NCBI GenBank assembly: GCA_963575645.1
Contig: OY754467.1
Coordinates: 7,812,001 to 7,876,000, forward strand
Direction of reading: 5' to 3'
Length of the DNA stretch: 64,000 nucleotides
Source of the DNA: Xanthostigma xanthostigma
Lineage: Eukaryota; Arthropoda; Insecta; Raphidioptera; Raphidiidae
The first letter of the stretch is position 1, and each line of letters starts with the position of its first letter. The notes under the pieces were generated by a model that made no database searches, had not been told where the DNA came from, and saw only the letters and a program-made list of their open reading frames with translations. The translations under genes and the position numbers were made by a program. Below are positions 33,031 through 45,500 of this stretch, in pieces.

Positions 33031-33287
33031 TGGCAACACCGCATTCCTTGCTTTATCATGGCATAGAATAGTCAGCAGGCGGTGTCCGTATATATTAGTC
33101 AAATTCGCATTAATTTATGAAAATAAGCGAAAAAAGATATTATTGGAAGGGAAGAAAAGTTTCTAAAAAGTGTACAAGAGCATTTAGCATTTACTCAATT
33201 TACGTATGTTCTTACGCTATCGAAATTGCTGCAGTTTCGTATACGTTTGAATGGAGCACCATAACCTATAATATTGCGGTGTTGCCA
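33031..33287. mobile_element. MITE-like element with TGGCAACACCGCA ends
   Basis: TGGCAACACCGCAT at 33031 is inverted as TGCGGTGTTGCCA at 33275-33287. The interior (about 230 bp) is AT-rich and non-coding. A target duplication is not clear. Confidence 0.65.
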
Positions 33288-34060
33288 TGTTTATGAATTG
33301 CTAAAAAATATCTGCTTTGTTTTAGTTATTTCTATTAACATAAGCAAGCTTTATACGTTTTGGAAAAAGAAAAATGTTCATAGAATATTCGTTTATATTT
33401 CCTCAAAATTTTATTAAAATCTGTTTGTCAATTCCAACGTAATAAATGATGGAGTGCGTCAAAATCACAGATTCCCATAAGACTCCATGTTAAGTGCAGC
33501 GAAATAAAATTATCAATATCTTTTTTCAAAGTCAACCAAAGATCACAAAAATTTAACTGAGTCATTTTTGAAACGGTTTCGACATATCTGCAAATTTTCG
33601 TAATTTTCTGTTTTTTATTTATCCTTAAAATTAGCTGATTTGTGAAGTATGAGCAGTCTTTTATGAAACATTTTTTATGAAACGAGTAAACGATGTATTA
33701 ACAATACGAACATGTCAATAAATAATCCATGATAACAATTTATCACTGTGGTTTTATTTATACTGACTACTCGACCATTTTCCTGTACAGGAAACAAACA
33801 TAAAAACATTGTTCAGAACACTGAAAAATAATACGCAACCTGCACAACAGACTGAAGATTAAAAACTCATTTTGGGGGATGAAAAATACCAAAAAAAAAG
33901 TAAACACATATCACGATAATGTCGAGTACATGTGTACTGCATTGTAATCATGTTAACAGTGGCGTGCATCACGGAGGGATACACGATTTTATTGTGTGTG
34001 TTGGCTGAACGCTAGATTATTTCAGTTTCACTTACTTTTTTGGCGCTTACTATCAGTATA
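33288..34060. other. Spacer, no gene seen
   Basis: AT-rich sequence. No supported gene or element ends. Confidence 0.4.
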
Positions 34061-34067
34061 TAGGTAC

Positions 34068-34354
34068 CAGGGGTCGGCAACCTGCGGCTCTTTTGATGTA
34101 AAGTTGCAGCTCTCCTGTTCATACGCAAAAAATAATTATTTTATTATATAAACCTTTAAAAATCGTCCAACCGATCCATGATTGAGAACCATGTCCATCT
34201 CTCAGCCATTTCCACTCGGCGTCTCACCCGCACCGCCCCCGTCGCGACGTGTCGTCCTCGGATAAACATATTGTATCTATATAAGCAAATACTATAATAC
34301 TGAAACGAAAATGTTTAGTGGCTCTTTAAAAATTGGGAAATTTTGTAAATTGTA
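34068..34354. mobile_element. hAT element fragment, right end missing
   Basis: It begins CAGGGGTCGGCAACCTGCGG, a classic hAT terminus. It ends in the GTGGCTCTTTAAAAATTGGG region, which in such elements lies just inside the other terminus. The expected inverse of the first end is absent. The break is followed immediately by a 32-bp perfect palindrome. Confidence 0.75.
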
Positions 34355-34356
34355 AC

Positions 34357-34388
34357 TTTAGGATCGTGGTATATACCACGATCCTAAA
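34357..34388. repeat. Perfect 32-bp palindrome
   Basis: TTTAGGATCGTGGTAT is followed directly by its exact inverse with no spacer. It sits at the truncated end of the hAT fragment. Confidence 0.95.
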
Positions 34389-34465
34389 CCCTCCAGACAT
34401 ATTATGTCATTTCAGTACTGTTAAGATTTTATCAGTAAATGCACAATATTTATTTAAAAACGTAT

Positions 34466-34833
34466 GCCAATTTACTAGCTTGAAAGTGGGGCCCTTTTAG
34501 AGATAACAGGTACTAAAGGTACATAAAACATGTGCTTACCTACGTACGCAATGGTAGTATGCATGCATATGAGTGCAAGTGAGAGCATTGGATGATTTTT
34601 TTTGACAGCTTCATGAAATTAGCGTTTTTATTTGTTTACATACACATACAGAGTAGTCCATTAGTTTAAAATAGAGAAAAACTCCATGGAAACAAATAAA
34701 CAACCTATATTTCATGAAGGTATCAAAAAACAAATTATCTAATGCTCTCACTCGTACTCATATGCCGTTGCGTACGTAGGTAAGCACGTTGTTTTATGTA
34801 CCTAACCTGTTATTTCCAAGGCTAATAAATTGG
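34466..34833. repeat. Diverged foldback element, about 150-bp arms
   Basis: GCCAATTTACTAGC / AGGTACATAAAAC / GCTTACCTACGTACG / GAGTGCAAGTGAGAGCAT / TTCATGAAAT on the left recur inverted as ATTTCATGAA / ATGCTCTCACTCGTACTC / CGTACGTAGGTAAGC / GTTTTATGTACCT / AATAAATTGGC on the right. The centre is near 34650. There is no coding content. Confidence 0.85.
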
Positions 34834-34965
34834 CATCTTTTTTAACCAGGTTCTAATCCGAGAACCATATATTTAATAATTTAATCATTGTCTATCTACT
34901 CAATGTACGGTGAGTAAACGCAACAAAGCGTATCGAAAACATATCTTTTTCTATGACGTTAACAT

Positions 34966-35062
34966 GGGCGTACCCAGCTTTTGGCCCAGGAGGGAGCAAA
35001 TTAGAAATTTCTTAAGCCGGGTCCCCCGTGCTTGTTTTGCCCTCCTGGATACGCCAGTACTT
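34966..35062. mobile_element. Short MITE-like element
   Basis: TGGGCGTACCCAGC..CCAGGAGGG on the left is inverted as CCCTCCTGGATACGCCA on the right. It encloses under 100 bp, with GGGTCCCCCGTGCTTGTTTT inside. It resembles the short hAT-like elements with GGGCGTA termini, such as 56891-57175. No duplication found. Confidence 0.55.
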
Positions 35063-35474
35063 ACGGCGTAAAAAAAGACAGAAGTATATGTTTGCACCGT
35101 AATGATTCGATTGCGATTTTATTCCTACGCTCAGTATAGAATATGCCGAGAACTGATTTTCAATGTTTTATTATTAAACAAATAAATTGAATATATTAAT
35201 TGGTACAGCTAAGTCTAAACAGTCGTGCTCTTCGATCGCAACTTTGAGCGTGCAACCAACACATATGAAAACTCCGGTTGATAGAAGTAATATCCGGTGC
35301 TCCGGATATCTAAGAAATGTTTTTGTTTTTAATCACTGCAAACGGAAATGGGGTTTCCTATGCGGTCTTAAAAGTTCATTTAATTTGTATCTACTATTTG
35401 CTTGTCGCAATATTCTAACTTGATGCAACATACATTATAACTAGTACCTATATCTAATTAATTTTGTACCGTAT
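35063..35474. other. Spacer, no gene seen
   Basis: A 78-codon plus-strand frame (35187-35423) has no recognisable domain. No other signal. Confidence 0.35.
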
Positions 35475-35477
35475 GTA

Positions 35478-35765
35478 AGGCAGCCCCGGATCTACTATTT
35501 TTTCGAACCGGGGCCCCAAAACTTGATAATGGCGCCCCTTTCTCTCGTGGCGTTTGAGATAAATTACTTAAAAAAACTCACAAATATATAATAGTTGGCA
35601 TTTTTAGTGAACAGAAAACAAGCAGTAAATCGGAAAAAAAGATGGATTGGGTGTTGTTTACAACAATATTATATTATGATTTGGACGCCCCCTGAAATTG
35701 CCACCCGGGGCGGGTTCCCCGGTTTCACGAAACTTAGTGCCTTGGGCTGTAGATGTAGTTCCCGT
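35478..35765. mobile_element. GC-rich transposon remnant
   Basis: GGCAGCCCCGGATCTACTAT, CGAACCGGGGCCCC, and later GCCACCCGGGGCGGGTTCCC and TTGGGCTGTAGATGTAGTTC stand out as GC-rich sequence in AT-rich surroundings. They are arranged like the two ends of a decayed DNA transposon. The ends could not be paired exactly. Confidence 0.45.
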
Positions 35766-37905
35766 CAAAACAGTCATTAAAGCAGCTTAGAGATGTCCAT
35801 AAAAATCAATCCACTTTATTAAACTAGTACATACGACAATGGCTTTATATTTTCTTGTTTACCTGATTTTAGTTTTTTTGCTATTGAAATGAATACAAAG
35901 TTTAAAAAAATAACTTTTTTCGTAGCGGTTTGTACAAAACATTTTAATATTTTTACATAATATAAGCGATTGTTTTGCGTTGTTTTATTTTCGAAAAGGA
36001 ATTTTTCTCTACAAAAAACAATGAAATGCTGCCAGGTACGGCAGAAGAATACCAAAAAAAAAAACAAGAAACTTGACAGTATAGAAAGTGGTGTGTGAAA
36101 TATTGCTGGTCACAAATCAAAACTGCGTATGCCATTTTAAACAATATATGAAAACCAGTTCAAATTTTTCAATTTTTCTCGGCGACAGCCAAACTTTGTT
36201 GACGCCTTCCGGCAAATAGTGACTAGTCCTGAATCTTCGTTCGGCAAAGTGATTTTGTGTTTACAATTTTACAGTACACACTGTAGAAATGAGATTTGTG
36301 CAAAATCTATATCTACACAAAGTATCTTTGACATGCGATCTTTGCGCCATCTTGTGTTTGCAGATTTTTTAAAATCCGGTTCACTCAAAACTTACAAACC
36401 CATGGAAACCAGCGTTTTTCTTAATAAAAAAAAAATATTTACGCACAATGTCAGTAAAAAAAGTACATAAATGATATACATTTAATACATTTGTTATTTC
36501 AAAATTTTTAAATCTTATTTTTGTTAACAAAATAACAATTATGATATTTTTCATGTATTTAATAATGATTACAGACGTAAAATAAAATTTAACTACCCTT
36601 AACGATGTACTGCTGCAGTTCATTTTTTCCTCTCTAATTCATAAGAAAATCCAGGAAAACGGTGGAATTGTAATTCTGGATGTTTAGTTGGTGTATCTTT
36701 ACAATCAACAACACAGCACTTCTGATTTGATAGCTTTTTACCTATTTTATTCAACAATTAATCCTTATTAAAATGCACGTATAACATAATATGACACTAA
36801 GGTTTTGGCTAGCCAGAATTAAAAAAAAAAAACACGAGAGGGCGCGCTTGTCAAAAGATACTTTCCTAGCGTATAGATTATGAATTGACATTTCCAGAAT
36901 AATGCATGATTAGGTTTTCGTTGCTATGGTTACACTGTTAGCATTACGTATTTAACGCCAACGTTAATCGGCCCGAACTCGCATAGTGTTGACATACGCT
37001 GTTTTACCTTGTTGTCAGAGATATTGAGTTTAACTATACCTACATTGTTTTTATTGTAGGTACACATTTGTAAATTTAATTCATTGCGTTTTTTGCAGTG
37101 TAAACATTGCTTTACTAATGCGAATTTTATTTTGTAACGAAAAAATCTACGCGTAATTTGTTTTATGAAAAACCTGTTTTTTCCGAATAAAAGAGATAAA
37201 AGTGTTTTATTGGTAAGAAAATGTTTATTAAGTTTTTCTCCGAAATGAAAAACGTTTAAAATATATCTAGACGACTAAAAATAACTGTGGTTCTGGAAAT
37301 TATAAAATATAGCTATACTAATATTAATTAATTAATGATCGTATGTATCGTGAAGAGAGAAAGAAAATGTGCGCGCGCACTGCTCTCTCTTGCTCCTACA
37401 GTGTGATACAGACAATTATAGGTCTGCACTGTGTCTTAGATATACGAAACGTAACTGGCTATGATCACACTTTTCGCAAGGCCCTCGTCACGCATTCACC
37501 AGCTTACTCCCCAAGTCAAGCGTGCGTAAAGAAGTTTTACTTCAAAAATGGCAGATGATCTAAGCTAGTAGTAACATATTCTTCTATTGTTTCAGATCAG
37601 CATAGTGGATGAAGATTCAAGGTGACCCATTCCATGGACTCCGCCATTATTTCCACGTGTCAAATTGCAACTACTTTTTGTGGGCCGTTCATTTTCATCT
37701 TCTGCGTCGACTGATCCTACTGTGAGCGCAAAATAAAAAAAAGAAAAAAAAACAACGCAAAAAAAACATTACGTATTTTTATTACCTATTCCTTATTGTT
37801 ATTATTTGCGTTTACGTTTGCGTTGATACCCGTAAGTTTGTTGTTCTTAAAAATTGTACTTAGGCTGGTCTTCACGACACAAATCAGGTGACAACTTCAA
37901 TTGAC
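35766..37905. other. Long spacer, no gene seen
   Basis: About 2.1 kb. Frames of 60-83 codons on both strands have no recognisable domains. Simple sequence includes A-rich stretches near 36050 and 37735. Confidence 0.4.
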
Positions 37906-37908
37906 AAA

Positions 37909-38670
37909 TTATAGCGTCATTTCAGCGCACAAACGAATTTCAGTTCTGACGGATTCATGTTTTTTAACAAGGGATAGTCATTTAGTTGTTCTTTGCTGGT
38001 CGCCATTGACAGTAGATATACCGCCTCTGAAGTTACAAATCACGCCGCTACTGATCGATTTTCCCATTCTTCTTACTGCGTACATTTCCCATCTTGCGAC
38101 TATCTTCTCTAATCGATACTACTCTAAACACTTCAATTGACAAAAGACACGTCGTATTAGATTAGTAACGTTTAGAGAAGATAGTAACAAGTCGGAGAAT
38201 CTGCGTAGTAAGAAGAGTGGGAGAAGCGATCAGCAACGACCTTCTCTAATCAATACTACTCTAACACTTCAATTGATAATTGACACGTCGTATTAGACTA
38301 GTAACGTTTAGAGAAGATAGTAGCAAGTCGGAGAATCTGCGTAGTAAGAAGAGTGGGAGAAGCGATCAGCAACGACCTTCTCTAATCAATACTACTCTAA
38401 CACTTCAACTGACAAAATAATGACACGTCGTGTTAGAGTAGTACCGTTTAGAGAAGTTAGTAGCAAGGCGGAGATCTGCGTAGTAAGAAGAGTGGGAGAA
38501 GCGATCAGCAGCGGCGTGATTTGTAATTTCAAGGACAATCTGTACTGTCAGTGGTGCGTCTCAACCAGCCACAAACATCTAACTGACCGTATTCATAGGA
38601 CTACCCCTTGTTAAGAAAACATAGACCCGTCCGATTCGAAACTCGTTTATGCCCAGAAGTGACGCTATAA
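37909..38670. mobile_element. Long terminal-inverted-repeat element with triplicated inner arm
   Basis: TTATAGCGTCATTTCAGCGC at 37909 is inverted at the right end, ...AGTGACGCTATAA at 38670. The match continues inward through AACAAGGGATAGTC, ACTGACAGTA-like and TTACAAATCACGCCGCT for about 270 bp per arm. The innermost part of the right arm, with the intervening sequence, is present three times in tandem (starting near 38104, 38241 and 38377). No transposase. Confidence 0.8.
38104..38512 (+). repeat. Tandem triplication, 136-137-bp units
   Basis: CTTCTCTAATC(G/A)ATACTACT starts at 38104, 38241 and 38377. Each copy ends near GAGAAGCGATCAGCA. The units are highly similar, so this is a recent local amplification within the older inverted-repeat element. 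Confidence 0.92.
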
Positions 38671-39066
38671 CTATCTCTACCTACGTAGTAGTCTGTTATT
38701 TCTGCAACGGAAGTGAAAAGAACTTCTTTTGATTTTATTTTAATTTTTTTTAAACTATGGGTAGGTACCTACACTGATTTTATATCAAGTTTACACATTT
38801 ATTTTATTTATTTGTTTTTACTTACAGACATAAAAAGTCACATGTTTCTAATTCAATTAAACTCTACAATAATTTTAAGTTTATTTATAAAAAAAATATT
38901 TATATCTTTTAAATTTGTATTAATGGCATCAGTATTTAGTTATCGACATTTTTAAATCGGGTCTCTTTCGTATTTTGAGCCGAGTCGAATACATTTTTCA
39001 ATAATCGACTCGAAAATAACAATTGAGTAATCGAAGACCGTACTTTTCCCACTCGTTAGATATTTT
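38671..39066. other. Spacer, no gene seen
   Basis: AT-rich sequence including GTAGGTACCTAC at 38760. An 80-codon plus-strand frame has no recognisable domain. Confidence 0.4.
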
Positions 39067-39067
39067 A

Positions 39068-39466
39068 TTTTATTCAACTCATGCGCGTTATTCATGTTTT
39101 ATCATGCCTAAAAACCGAACCCTAAATAGCCATTTACCGACTGGTGACAATTACTTGTCATAACTCAATGAAGATTCCTACTAGCTCGGCCATTGTGGAG
39201 TAATGAAAATAAACGTAACTATTTTCTGAGTCGTAACGAAATGGTAGGTAACAACAACTCCGTTGTTACCCATTGAGACTAAAATTGAGAGGCCGAATGT
39301 TTTCGACATGGAGTTTATTCATAACCGGCTAACCTCAAACCAAAACATTGAATCGTGCTGTTTAGTGCGGTTAGTATTGACAGTTTTTTTTATAAAGAAA
39401 TAAATAGATATTTACAACATCTCATTATAATTAAAACATGAATAACGCGCAATTGTTGAATAAAAT
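39068..39466. mobile_element. MITE-like element with TGCGCGTTATTCATGTTTTA ends
   Basis: TATTCAACTCATGCGCGTTA with TTCATGTTTTA (39071-39101) is inverted as TAAAACATGAATAACGCGCA with ATTGTTGAATA (39432-39462). The interior of about 330 bp is non-coding. The ends are clear, but no duplication was found. Confidence 0.7.
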
Positions 39467-39540
39467 TATGGGCGCAACTTGTAGGCTAAGTCATGACCTG
39501 TCAGCGCGATGAATGACTTAGACTACTAGTTACGCCAATA
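39467..39540. repeat. Imperfect 74-bp hairpin
   Basis: TATGGGCGCAACTTGTAGGC with TAAGTCAT pairs with ATGACTTAGACTACTAGTTA with CGCCAATA. It directly abuts the preceding element. Confidence 0.7.
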
Positions 39541-40430
39541 ACTATTTCAAATACCATTCAAAAATGCGATTAGTTCGATTTAGTATTAGTAATTGTTTTT
39601 TCTACGGTATTGAATTTAGACCTATAATGCATTTTTTTAATATTTAATGCCAAAATCGTTTATTCTTTTAAAAAAGAACAAATGGAACGTCCCGCACTTT
39701 TTTATTTTGTGACAAAATGTAAATTAAAGTCGTCAGTAATAATAACACCCGTTAAACGTGACGTAATGTGACGAATAAACGAACACCAAATCGCACTTCG
39801 CTCATTGGTTCGTATTTTACCGTGATGACGTCGTAATATGCTATTGGCTGGACTCATTTAAACGTTACTGTTTGAAATAAACGTTAATTTGAAACTTGCA
39901 TAAAACTTTGATGTTCTTCTGCAGTCTGCCTAATCTTTGTGGTGTATATTAATTAATTAAACTGGTTTTTAATCAAGTTAAAACACCTGAGTTACAAGTT
40001 TTCATTTAGCGGAATGGCACTATTTATTATAGAATTAACGGTTGATAAAAAGTTCAATTTTATTTTTTAATTATTGTAATAAACCGTGTATAGGATGATT
40101 CAGGGTTGTATTTAATTTTAATCTTCGTGTTTTATACATTAATATTATTTATTAGCACATAAATAAGATTTAATTAACGTCGTGTCGGCTTTTTCCCAGC
40201 TTTAGTACAATTTTTATAACCTAATAAATCAGATCATTGTACATATTCTAATAATTAACAATAACTAACAAACGTCGACGTTAAATGCAAAAAAATAGCA
40301 CCAAACTATTCTTCTTAACAATAAACATAGAAATCTATCCGTCACGCAAAAACTTCCCAACGGTCTATTTGAGCTTGCTATGTCATACCCTTCCCAACTT
40401 ATGTAATAGTTAGTTACCCCGAGTGACAAA
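39541..40430. other. Spacer, no gene seen
   Basis: AT-rich sequence. No supported feature. Confidence 0.4.
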
Positions 40431-40435
40431 TACTT

Positions 40436-41030
40436 TAAGGCCCGATTCACACTACAGTGCCGGTCACGGTTCGCTCTCGGTCCAGTCTCGGTTCGGTAAA
40501 CGATTCTTACACAAGAAACAATGAGCGTATTCATACTATCAGCACCGCTCAAGTTCGGATCCAATCACGCTCCGGCACCGATCCGTTTAGAAGACTATTT
40601 TGCTGGAGCGTGATCGGACTTTGCCTGACTTATGAATAGGTTTTTGTTTCAAATGCAGTATTCGTCTATTAAATGACGGTACAGGGTGTAGTATTCGCCT
40701 TCCGTTTTCCTCGCTAATAAGTTTGGATGCACACACATTCTTCTCTTCGTTGTCTTGCGTTTCACTCTTTTCTTATTTGCCGTATCTTCATCAAGAAGAA
40801 TAGCTATAACAGCTTATTCTTCAATTGAAAAATCGAACTACATTGTCAGACAACTAGAAAAATTGTACTTATGAAATAAAGTAAAATGTATTGCAAAGGA
40901 AATACATCAGACTTCTTGCAAATCGAGATTGAACCGTGATCGAACCCAGAATGATAGTGTGAATAGGTACAGTCAGATTTTACCGAACCGAGACTGGACC
41001 GAGAGCACTATAGTGTAAATCGCGCCTAAG
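40436..41030. mobile_element. MITE with about 65-bp terminal inverted repeats
   Basis: The left end reads TTAAGGCCCGATTCACACTA and then GCTCTCGGTCCAGTCTCGG and TTCGGTAAA. The right end, inverted, reads CTTAGGCGCGATTTACACTA and the same inner words. Parts of the arms recur internally (GAGCGTGAT, CCGTGATCG). It has no transposase. Two overlapping short frames on opposite strands are by-products of the inverted repeats. Confidence 0.8.
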
Positions 41031-41820
41031 TTTTAGGACATCGTGTTTAAAAAAAAAGGTTTTAAAATAGAATTTGTCAAATGCCAACAGCGCCGTGCGA
41101 TTGTTTAGTTACTTAACGCTTTTACCAATACTGAGTTGTGACGTTTTAAAAATATTTGAGGTTAGGTGCTATTTTTTCTTTGCATCTACGGCCACGTTTG
41201 TCAAGATGGCGCTGTGTGTATCCACTGAAGCCAATTACCATTCGTACACCATATTTCTCTGTGATATCCTTCTTATAAAACTATATTACAATATATTGTT
41301 TAAACTTTAAACTGATTCGTCGCTTGGCACTTGCTAAAACAAGATTAAATAATATATAATTATTGGGTAAATTCTACAAACGTTTTTATTGGTGTATTTA
41401 TAGGAGTTATTCCGATCGGTTATGAAAAAGTGACGTAAGCAGTGGTGTGGACAGGGAGAAAGATATCGGCCGCGATACTAGTGTAGAGTAATTAGTTATC
41501 TCGCTACCAGATGGCAGTAAAAATTTATTGCAAAAAACGTATCCTCTCTTCCAATAAATTGTCTGGCGCTTACTTAAAAGTTTGTATTTGTTCTTAGTGT
41601 ATGTGAATGAGAGAGGATGTCAGTGAATAAGAGAGTTTGTCTGCCGTGTGATCTTAAGCACGCAATATTTCGTTATTCGATGGATGTTCCGGAAAAGTAT
41701 TCCGTGTTTAGAAGCCACATTGTATGTATACAGATCGGGAAACTATGAGCTGAAGTCCGCTCGAAGTACAGTTTATATCCGCCAGGTGCGTCATGGTCTA
41801 AGTTTCGCGTGAAGCCAAGA
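41031..41820. other. Spacer, no gene seen
   Basis: A 78-codon plus-strand frame (41074-41310) has no recognisable domain. No element ends found. Confidence 0.4.
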
Positions 41821-41822
41821 CT

Positions 41823-42446
41823 GACGATACTAGTGATGTGCCCACATGACTCTTTTATTGGGAGCTGGCTTCGTGCGCTCCACTCACTAAAAAGAGTCGC
41901 TCAGAACGAGTCGTTCAAAGGAGCGACACTAGACAGTACCCACTACACAAGAGTGCAGACTGCAGCAGATGTGTGAACTGTCATCATACGTGCTCAGGAG
42001 ATACGTAGCATTGCACAGCACAATACACACACTCAGCTCTGAGCTCATTTTAATATGATTCTGATCTTATATTATTCACATTTCGGATAAACTATAAAGT
42101 AAAAAAAAGCTTAACAATAATACTGTTTATTGTTACAATATTATATCTTTGTCAACGACGTCAATGTGAATGGTTTAAGTCACTGTAAGCTTAGTACTAT
42201 TACACTTACAGTGTATTATTCAACATTAAAAGATAACTCTGTGCGTGTAAAATTCACTAGTGCCTCTGTGGCCTATGCTGTGTGCGCTCTCTAAATGTGC
42301 GAATGTAACAGTACAGAACAGCTCAGCACAGAGCAATGGCGCTCGGAGTGAGTCATTCACAAAAAAAGATCGACTCGCTCCGCTCCGAGAAAGGAGTCGC
42401 TCACTATGAACGACTCGCTCAGGAGCGACACATCACTAGTCGATAC
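41823..42446. mobile_element. Non-autonomous hAT element, 608 bp, complete
   Basis: The ends are TAGTGATGTGCCCACATGAC (41831) and the inverse of TAGTGATGTGTCGCTCCTGA (to 42438). They are flanked by GACGATAC and GTCGATAC, which match at 7 of 8 positions. The sub-terminal regions are dense in GAGCGACTC words in both orientations. It is the intact counterpart of the truncated copy at 21869-22415. No transposase. Confidence 0.88.
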
Positions 42447-42454
42447 TGTCACCG

Positions 42455-42487
<33 letters not shown>

Positions 42488-42516
42488 TCTTGCTTTCTCT
42501 CTCTCTATCTCTGCTA
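42455..42516 (+). repeat. CT/TC microsatellite
   Basis: Imperfect CTCTCTCT run with TTTCT interruptions, immediately right of the hAT element. It produces two spurious serine/leucine-rich frames. Confidence 0.9.
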
Positions 42517-42559
42517 TTACCGTCAGCGGATCAGTCTATCATATTTGGTTATAGAGAAA

Positions 42560-45500
42560 ATAAATCGTTTGTAGAAATAATCCGAGTATATTGTTTTAAT
42601 TATGTATTATTATATTATTAAAAAAAATCGCCAAATCTGAAACCAAACTGTAAATTGGCTTATGTAGATTTTTTGATAATTTTGTAACAGAAAAGAATTT
42701 GAGCATGTACTCTAAAAAGTTACAACAGCGCTAATATTGTCAACCCCTGTTTTATCAGCTCAATTGATAACATTTACCCCTGTCAGATATGAACCTGAAA
42801 ACTAAGATGCAGCCCTAGTAACACCATAAAATAAATTGTTTCCCATTCCCAACGTTCTCGGCTATTCTGAGGCCGGTGCCGGGTTAATCTTAATTTATCT
42901 AGTTTTACCAAAAAATGTGACATACGCCAGTTTGCTCTGTGACCACAGAAATCACCTACTAAAATGATGTAATCGCCTATTGTAATATTTGAATTGCCTG
43001 TACTCGGTTACTTGCTTATTTTGGCGTTTGAATCACTCGAAGTTGTTAATTGTTTAATTGTTATTATGAAGATTATGTCCTACCGGAAACTGATAAACCC
43101 GTGAATGCAGTACCAAGGTCTGTAAGATCGATAATAATTAATGAGACTTTTCAAAATTAAAACGAAAATAAAGTCTGGTAAAATTATTTTAAATGTTGAG
43201 ATTCTGCATTTTTAGACTCCTGATCTCATATATTGTAGACGCTTGGCAACTTAAGTCAGTGGTGTTTATTTTTGATCATTAGACTAAGGATTGTGAATTT
43301 GTCTAAAATTGTCAAAAGCTCCTCTTTTTTTAGGACCACCAACTGCCCGGATGATTTGGACCTAGTATACCTACTTTTATATTACTAGGTACCTAATAAT
43401 AAATTAATACTTGTGCTTAGATTTTGGGGCTATTCTCAACATAATTTTTCTTAAAGCAAACGCATCTTCGGAATTCCTTAAAACTAGACTTGTTTTGAGT
43501 GTACTTACTTTTCCCCCACCCCAACGCGCCAATAATTTAAAGAAAGGAGTGGGGGAAACAAACTGTTAGCTGGTTGGCTGGCGGGTAGTGTAGGTAACTT
43601 GACCGACACGCCCCTTTCTGTTTAGTGTTTACTTTGTCATTTAAGCCTAGCGACGACTAATATTTTCAGTATGTTATATTTACATAATAATCCAATTTAT
43701 ATGTTTTCCAGTTCTCTAAATTTAAAACCTGGGTGGCTAGAGGAGCCCTAGTTAAACAAGGACGCTCGGCTATTCTCAAACCCTGTTAAACTTTCGAGAA
43801 CAATTTTCACGAAACGAAATAAGCAAGTAACTTTTTATTTTCATTATCCTTTTTTGAAATAAATGTTTCATCATTGTTTTCGAAAGAACCGGTGCATAAG
43901 TGTTATTTATCAATGTCTTATGAATATAAAATAATTAGTATTTTAGAAAATATTAGATACCTACTGTACTTCTTCGTGCTTGCATATTTTAATATAAATT
44001 AGCGACAATGTACATATAAAAAATAGGCACAAAAAGATAATTTTTAATGTGATATTCTTATAATACCTTCTTTTATTTTCTATAAACAAAATAACGTTTA
44101 AATGATCTATTTTTTGTAAAACGTGCATTGAATGTTCATTGTTATATACTTATTTTCGGGATCAAAAGTTGTTTTTTTTCTTCGTGCCGGCGACTTAAAA
44201 TAATCCTTTTTGAGTCGAAAGCGAAAGTGGCACCATCCTACGTGATTCTTGTAAACTGTAGCATATAGTAAATAGTTCGCCTAACCTACAAATTGCAATA
44301 TCCATTTACTCTGTTTTTGCAAATGTTTAAGTTACTTTTTCAATGCACTTCTTACAGAAAGTAGGTACTGTATGTTAGTCGGGCAGAAAGTTGACGTTTG
44401 CGACTTAATGACACACTTCACAACTCGTCAACACCAACTGCCTGCCTTAATAATACCACAAGAATAAATAAGAACCAGAAGCAAAATACGGAGGCGGTGC
44501 CTTTGTTGTGTCCACCGACGGATTCGTGACCTTGGTTCCAAGTAAAAGATGCAATTTTATTGATTTTTCCATAAACGTACCTATTTCATTTTTATATATG
44601 TATTTACGGTTTTGTTTTAAAAAAAATCTGTTTTACTATCATGGCTAGAGCCATGAAAAAAAACAGTATCTAGATAAAATAAGTGAAAAAAATGTCTTAC
44701 AAAACCCGAGTATGGTACAGCACTGGCCATTTCAGGATAACATTCCAAGTTAGCCGAGTTCCGAGGTCATGACAATGACTGAAGCTCGCAATATAGAGTT
44801 ATGCAGTTGCTTCCGGCTATGTATTTATTCTTGTTACTATGTAAGCTTGCCATAGCTATGCGGGGTAGACATGAGTAGTTCCGGATCTGGATAGTTCCAA
44901 GAACTGTTTTATTTGTCTTCGCCGCACATCTATGTTAGGCAAGCCAGATTTTTTTATTAACTTTAATAATTCAAGTTATTTTTTTTTCAAATAAAGTATT
45001 TATGTTATTTATCAAAGTTTCGATTTATGTACTCGAAAGTGAAATATCTAGATTTTTTTTCGAAAGGCGTTATTTAAAAAAATACACTGCCAGAATTGTT
45101 TCATGAAAATAGGCGGGGCTTAATATTATCTTTTTTCTAAAAAAAAAGGTAAAATTAAGTTTTTACTCGCCACTATGTATGTTTTGCACTATTTCCAGAA
45201 TCTTGGGTATTGGTTTTGTATTAAAGAAAATAATAAAGTGCCATAAAAAAGTTTTGAGTTTCGAACTTTTAGAACATGAAATCTTTTTTTTTGTAACAAT
45301 TCTAGGTAAAATACTTTTAGATAAGTACCCGAAAAAATGTATTATGATTTATTTTAAGTATTTTAATGTTTAAATCTGTGATCGCGAAACAAAGTCGCCT
45401 ATGTCAGAATTTTTATAAAATAATATATATTCTGCCCTTTTGAACCGCTCAAACTTAGTTAAGTGAAATTTCCATTAGAGACCCAGTTACAAATTTCGTG

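Noticed and set aside
34068-34388. Reading the CAGGGGTCGGCAACC element as complete.
   Set aside because: No inverse terminus or 8-bp duplication was found on the right, so it is annotated as a fragment.
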